Assembly (NCBI RefSeq): GCF_039954625.1
Contig: NZ_CP157199.1
Location: 2,418,001-2,482,000, forward strand
Length of the DNA stretch: 64,000 nt
DNA from: Pontimicrobium sp. SW4
GTDB taxonomy: Bacteria > Bacteroidota > Bacteroidia > Flavobacteriales > Flavobacteriaceae
Reading direction: 5' to 3'
Positions within the stretch are counted from its first letter, which is position 1. Each line of letters opens with the position of its first letter. Below, piece after piece: positions 62,390 through 64,000 of this stretch. The translations under genes were made by a program, and so were the position numbers. Under the pieces are notes generated by a model. It saw nothing but the letters and a program-made list of their open reading frames with translations. It made no database searches and was not told the origin of the DNA.

Positions 62390-63607
62390 TCACTCAGTTA
62401 AATACTCCGTCTTTGCTTTAGCAACAAAGGCTGTTTTTACTGCCTCAACCTCCATAAGTTGGAACTTTATTTTTTGTAATTGTAATCTTAAAATTTTATC
62501 ATAATTTAAAATCCCTGTTTCATAAGCTTTTAAGTCTACATTAATTGCTAACTGGGTTTCAGTTTTATTTTTTTGAGTAGCCACAACATTTAAAATGGCA
62601 TTATCTAATTGTAGAATACTTTCTTCAAGAGCCATTTCCAGTTGCTTTATTGTATTTTCCTTTTTTGAGGCTAAAACATCTTGTTTAATTTTAATTTGTT
62701 GCGTTTTAGAATCATACTTTTTGGTAAACAATGGAATTGATAAACCAATTTTTGGCATAACAATATCTTTTCCATTATCTGTTAGTTTTAAATCTTGTCT
62801 TTCTTCAACCAAAATATAATCTAATCCAAAAGCCAGTTTTGGTAACTTATCTTTATTTACTAATACATCTTCTGCCTTATAAACGTTACTTTGTTGATCT
62901 ATTTTAGATAAACTAGGATGCTCGTTAATAGTCGGCTCTTTTATTAATATATCTAGTACGCTTAAGCTATCAGGCATCTCTATTTGAATATTTAAATCAC
63001 GTTGCAAAAGCCTATTAAAATTTTTGCTTAGAGCATCTATCTCGTTTAAGTTTTTAAAAATTTTACTATGCAATTCGTTTTTTTGAACCTTAATATTAAG
63101 CACATCACTCATTGTTGCTTTATTGTTCTCTAAAGCAGAAAGTGCCATATTCTCGTAAGTTGTTAGTATTTGTTTACTTTCTTTAAGAATGGTTGTGATT
63201 TTGTGTTTTTCATACAATTGATAATACAATTCTTTAACTTTGTACAACAGATCTCTTTCGGCTAATTCTATATCAAACAATTTTGTTTTAGACATTGATT
63301 GTGCAACACGCTTCTCTGCTTCTAATGTTCCAAACCAAGGGAGTTGTTGTTCCGCACTTAACCTAGCAATTTGAGCTCCTACGCGTGTTTCTGGAGTTGA
63401 CACAAAATATCCAAATCCAATATTAGTATTACCTAAATTCCCTACTTCATTTACCTTTTCTTCATATAGATTATGTTCAAAAGTCTTTTCTTTAATTTCA
63501 GAGCTATTAGTTTTTGCAATATTTAAATACTCTTGTAATGTTTGTGCATTACAAAAGCCAATAGCAAGAAAACTGATAGTTGTTAAATAAATATTTTTAG
63601 CTTTCAT
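62390..63607 (-). CDS. TolC-family outer-membrane efflux protein (CusC-type)
   Basis: A 405-residue outer-membrane factor with a signal peptide (to about residue 21, FCNAQT) and two long alpha-helical repeats (about 30-210 and 230-400) including the SRAERDLLYKVKELYYQLYE-like helices. It forms the exit channel for the RND pump. Its start overlaps the permease stop by 11 bases, so the two are co-translated. Confidence 0.92.
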   Translation of the reverse strand: MKAKNIYLTTISFLAIGFCNAQTLQEYLNIAKTNSSEIKEKTFEHNLYEEKVNEVGNLGNTNIGFGYFVSTPETRVGAQIARLSAEQQLPWFGTLEAEKRVAQSMSKTKLFDIELAERDLLYKVKELYYQLYEKHKITTILKESKQILTTYENMALSALENNKATMSDVLNIKVQKNELHSKIFKNLNEIDALSKNFNRLLQRDLNIQIEMPDSLSVLDILIKEPTINEHPSLSKIDQQSNVYKAEDVLVNKDKLPKLAFGLDYILVEERQDLKLTDNGKDIVMPKIGLSIPLFTKKYDSKTQQIKIKQDVLASKKENTIKQLEMALEESILQLDNAILNVVATQKNKTETQLAINVDLKAYETGILNYDKILRLQLQKIKFQLMEVEAVKTAFVAKAKTEYLTE

Positions 63608-64000
63608 TTTGTATACGTTTTAATGAAACTTCTTTACTCAAACTATATAAAACAGGAACTACAAATAATGTAATTAATGCAATAAGCATCCCTCCAAAAC
63701 TAGGTATTGCCATTGGTATCATGATATCACTTCCTCTACCTGTAGACGTTAAAATAGGCAACAACGCTAAAATTGTTGTTGCTGTAGTCATTAAGCATGG
63801 ACGAATTCGTTTTTCTCCTGCTTCAATTACCGAATTTCTAATTTCTGATACTGATTTAGGCGTGTTTTTATCAAATGTTTGTTTTAAATAGGTTGCCATA
63901 ACTACACCATCGTCTGTAGCAATACCAAATAATGCAATAAACCCAACCCAAACTGCGACACTTAAATTAACTGGATTCATCTGAAATAATTCTCTAAGAT
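63597..64000 (-). CDS. CusA/CzcA-type RND efflux permease, C-terminal part
   Basis: The frame runs in from beyond the window end and gives about the last 134 residues. LRELFQMNPVNLSVAVWVG, then FGIATDDGVVMATYL and RIRPCLMTTATTILALLP are hallmarks of heavy-metal RND pumps, covering the last transmembrane helices. It would drive copper or silver export from the periplasm by proton flow. Upstream sequence is missing, so the metal-binding Met residues cannot be checked. Confidence 0.9.
   Translation of the reverse strand, partial: LRELFQMNPVNLSVAVWVGFIALFGIATDDGVVMATYLKQTFDKNTPKSVSEIRNSVIEAGEKRIRPCLMTTATTILALLPILTSTGRGSDIMIPMAIPSFGGMLIALITLFVVPVLYSLSKEVSLKRIQNES

Overview
The window looks like a low-GC chromosomal segment of a marine-type Flavobacteriaceae (phylum Bacteroidota). 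Signs are the AT-rich intergenic DNA, TAnnTTTG-type -7 promoter elements with TTG about 18-21 bases upstream, near absence of Shine-Dalgarno sequences, a secreted oxidase with a type IX secretion C-terminal domain, an outer-membrane beta-barrel protein with a CarboxypepD_reg-like domain, and a GSCFA protein. No phage, integrase, transposase or CRISPR array was seen.

Layout. 1-4.3 kb: end of an M3 peptidase, a LAS-type metallopeptidase, a GbsR/MarR regulator with a palindromic operator, a translationally coupled three-gene operon (membrane protein, TIGR01777 epimerase, DUF2071) carrying the same operator, then an ECF sigma factor with a small zinc-finger partner. 4.3-10.8 kb: UbiA-like membrane protein, gcvP, a KAS III-methyltransferase-glycosyltransferase cassette, tRNA-Thr(UGU). 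10.8-30.8 kb: a minus-strand catabolic block of about 20 kb read from a TetR regulator: paaE-A-B-C-D, paaG, a serine/threonine dehydratase-like gene, paaH, paaI, paaJ, an SDR, a paaZ fusion, an enoyl-CoA hydratase, paaY, then E2, branched-chain aminotransferase, fused E1 and an alcohol dehydrogenase. No paaK ligase is present. The aminotransferase and 2-oxoacid dehydrogenase could supply phenylacetyl-CoA from phenylalanine through phenylpyruvate, and a second copy of the putative TetR operator lies in front of that segment. This block holds seven REP-like palindromes and two small GIY-YIG nuclease genes, each nuclease gene flanked by palindromes.

30.8-38.9 kb: phenylalanine hydroxylase, a rhodanese, a 700-bp gap holding three paralogous small RNA genes in tandem (each with its own promoter-like box and a two-tier covarying terminator hairpin), GSCFA protein, alaS, M23 peptidase and a MerR regulator. 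38.9-52.1 kb: outer-membrane beta-barrel protein, the GTPases der and era, DUF3179 lipoprotein, two paralogous amidohydrolase lipoproteins, a PBP4-type carboxypeptidase and an EEP-family hydrolase. 52.2-57.4 kb: an NAD-type formate dehydrogenase operon (fdhD, fused NuoE/NuoF-like subunit, molybdenum subunit with Cys ligand). 57.5-64 kb: a minus-strand copper-handling block (CusA end, TolC/CusC, DUF2911, CusB, HMA lipoprotein, multicopper oxidase).

The most novel signals are the tandem small-RNA array at 33.17-33.73 kb and the palindrome/GIY-YIG modules inside the phenylacetate operon.
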